From positions 1 to 51,306 of the forward strand of contig JALEOL010000047.1 of the NCBI GenBank assembly GCA_022766785.1: 51,306 nt of DNA, given 5' to 3'. The notes beneath the pieces are model-generated. The model was given only the letters and a program-made list of their open reading frames with translations, ran no database searches and was not told the origin of the DNA. Position 1 is the stretch's first letter; every line of letters begins with the position of its first letter. This document shows positions 50,292-51,306 of the stretch, piece after piece. This DNA comes from Oscillospiraceae bacterium (GTDB taxonomy: Bacteria; Bacillota; Clostridia; Oscillospirales; Ruminococcaceae). The translations under genes were made by a program, and so were the position numbers.

Positions 50292-50987
50292 TTAGTTTCC
50301 GGCGCAGGCGTTGCGCTGGCGCTTCTCCATTCGTCTCCAGTTGACGAAGCCGTAAAGATCGTTCGCCAGGAACGCCGCAAAGCACACCAGCACCGAAATG
50401 TAATGTATATCCTCCATCGAAGCCAGCGTCCACAGTACCAGCAGCACGATATCGTTCATGGCGTATGCCGCGGCGTACATCGGGCTTCTCCTGAACACCA
50501 GATAAACCGCCGCGAAGCTGGTGGCAACGGAGATCGTGCTGGGGATAAGGTTTGCGGTGTTGAAGTGCCGCAGCACGAAATAAAACACCACCGTGACGAC
50601 CACCGTCAGCAGCGCCATGAACACATATTCCCCCGGGCGCAGGCGGTTTACCCGAACCTCGTTCCTGTTCTCCGACGGGTTTCTGAGCCAGGATACCAGC
50701 GAGAACGCCGCCATGGGCATTGTCATGCACATGTAGGTTATCATCTCCCCGTAATACGCGAACTGCCACGATATAACGCCGTACATCACCGCGAACACGA
50801 TCGCCAGCGCCTGTGCCACAGGGTGCCCTTTTGCCGCGAATATCAGTGAGGTGACTCCCACGAGGGAAGCCGCCAGCGTAAGCCAGCTCTCCCGGTCGAA
50901 CAGCACAAAGGATATGATCACCGCAGCGGTGGAACAGCCCCACAGCAGCCATTCGCCCCTGCTGAAATAATTCAGTATTTTCTTCAT
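50292..50987 (-). CDS. pnuC: PnuC-family nicotinamide riboside transporter
   Basis: A 231-residue membrane protein with seven hydrophobic segments, the PnuC plan. Seen features: GEWLLWGCSTAAVIISF at the N terminus, the central aromatic helix VMYGVISWQFAYYGEMITY, SLVSWLRNPSENRNEV, and the C-terminal FLANDLYGFVNWRRMEKRQ, where Asn/Asp/Tyr/Trp residues near the end match the family pattern. Most members import nicotinamide riboside; some take thiamine or riboflavin. ATG at 50987 has GAGGTAAG just upstream; the frame is open to 51059, but that stretch is the leader terminator. Expression is probably attenuated by the structured leader. Confidence 0.92.
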   Translation of the reverse strand: MKKILNYFSRGEWLLWGCSTAAVIISFVLFDRESWLTLAASLVGVTSLIFAAKGHPVAQALAIVFAVMYGVISWQFAYYGEMITYMCMTMPMAAFSLVSWLRNPSENRNEVRVNRLRPGEYVFMALLTVVVTVVFYFVLRHFNTANLIPSTISVATSFAAVYLVFRRSPMYAAAYAMNDIVLLVLWTLASMEDIHYISVLVCFAAFLANDLYGFVNWRRMEKRQRNACAGN

Positions 50988-51001
50988 CAAACTTACCTCA
51001 C

Positions 51002-51052
51002 AAAAAAAGCACCCGTGCGCATCTTCTGAGACCTGATGATGCGCACGAATGC
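51002..51052 (-). terminator. Leader terminator before pnuC
   Basis: A 15-bp stem (51038-51052 with 51009-51023), GCATTCGTGCGCATC with GATGCGCACGGGTGC (two G-T pairs), followed at once by seven T residues. It ends 14 bp before the start codon, so it must be overcome for pnuC expression. Confidence 0.9.
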
Positions 51053-51140
51053 CAAGCATTCTTCTACCCGGTGGCAGTATATTTACGGCGGCAGCTCATA
51101 AATATTGAAGTGCCGCCTCGCTTTTCATAGGCAATACCGC
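51050..51140 (-). ncRNA. Candidate pseudoknotted riboswitch leader of pnuC
   Basis: On the minus strand GGCGGCA/TGCCGCC (51111-51117 with 51087-51093) makes a 7-bp stem with a 17-nt loop. Loop bases ATATTTA (51099-51105) can pair with TAAATAT (51079-51085) just after the stem, an H-type pseudoknot. Downstream TGCCA/TGGCA (51072-51076 with 51050-51054) overlaps the 5' arm of the terminator, an anti-terminator candidate. The ligand is unknown; the NAD+-II (pnuC motif) class is a reasonable guess. Confidence 0.55.
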
Positions 51141-51146
51141 ATGATT

Positions 51147-51155
51147 ATTGTAGCA
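51147..51155 (-). promoter_or_regulatory. Extended -10 promoter of pnuC
   Basis: Minus-strand TACAAT (51147-51152) preceded by TGC. The spacer element begins about 15 bp upstream and would supply the -35 area, which is poor. Confidence 0.5.
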
Positions 51156-51165
51156 CACTTGCGCC

Positions 51166-51306
51166 GTCAGATTTTTCGTCAGATTGTACAAATTGAGCGC
51201 AGGCGGGCTGACGCCCGTCAAGCGAAATTTGTGCAATATGGCGGAAAATATGCAAGCAAGCGTGCTGCAAAGGCTTTAGCCGTTAATTGTGCGGTGTTGC
51301 CATAGT
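51166..51306. repeat. Spacer element at right edge, inverted relative to 50.1 kb
   Basis: About 100 bp (51168-51264) match the inside of the 50059-50229 element in reverse orientation, including CAATTTGTACAATCTGACG. Its right end AGCCGTTAATTGTGCGGTGTT also occurs at 48.2 kb. It runs to or past the window edge. No gene is seen in 50988-51306 apart from the leader and this element. Confidence 0.8.

Noticed and set aside
51010-51060. TPP riboswitch (CTGAGA and ACCTGAT-like words on the plus strand)
   Set aside because: The words lie in the loop of the pnuC terminator on the wrong strand, and the other TPP segments are missing.

Overview
The window looks like a chromosomal segment of a gut Clostridia bacterium, most likely a Ruminococcus-like member of the Oscillospiraceae. 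The evidence is the SCIFF peptide and its radical-SAM maturase, SAM-I, T-box and cobalamin leaders, a bacterial-type single-chain glycyl-tRNA synthetase, GH5 endoglucanases, a CE2-type esterase, and GC-rich codon use with AT-rich spacers. No rRNA, tRNA, CRISPR array, prophage or transposase gene was found. Taxonomy is inference; no 16S gene is present.

Layout. 0-6.2 kb (mostly minus): a cut-off coiled-coil gene, an AraC/GyrI-type regulator, a secreted Ig-like protein, an HtrA protease, and the scfB/scfA RiPP pair. scfA is a 47-codon gene with a TTG start, read 3' to 5' on the plus strand just before the divergent EAL-HDOD gene. 6.3-14.4 kb (plus): EAL-HDOD, FkbM methyltransferase, a membrane-anchored unknown, a PflX-like radical SAM protein, an SGNH hydrolase with an Rsm22-like methyltransferase, a secreted beta-repeat protein and a phosphopantetheinyl transferase. 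14.8-17.2 kb (minus): a SpoIID-like protein with three peptidoglycan-binding repeats and a disordered partner. 17.4-22 kb (plus): an adenosylcobalamin riboswitch drives two exported proteins built from transcobalamin/intrinsic-factor-like domains; a polytopic membrane protein follows. 22.1-24.6 kb (minus): tandem GH5 glucanases. 24.7-31.8 kb: glyS, metK under a SAM-I riboswitch, an aminotransferase-folA-yjbR operon, trpS under a tryptophan T-box, and rpmB. 31.9-40.3 kb (plus): a pyruvyl-transferase/FrhB fusion with a flippase-like protein, cca, mreB, an orphan HPt protein and a flotillin. 40.3-51 kb (minus): an ABC importer, a lepA-hemW-FMN protein-CE2 esterase operon, an acyltransferase operon and pnuC behind an attenuator leader.

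The most interesting signals are these. (1) The B12-riboswitch locus encodes a membrane-tethered protein with an alpha6-toroid-like domain and a transcobalamin-C-like domain on the outside of the cell, plus a partner with the second domain and a possible sortase tail: a plausible bacterial counterpart of intrinsic factor. (2) A promoter-plus-structured-leader cassette occurs twice, at 10.6 and 31.9 kb, with identical promoter geometry and compensatory base changes in its hairpins. (3) The pnuC leader has an H-type pseudoknot followed by a 15-bp intrinsic terminator, as in a riboswitch. (4) Several families of short palindromic elements lie in the spacers; one copy supplies the stop codon of a gene.

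Nearly all promoters I could place have a 17-bp spacer and an extended -10 (TGn) element.
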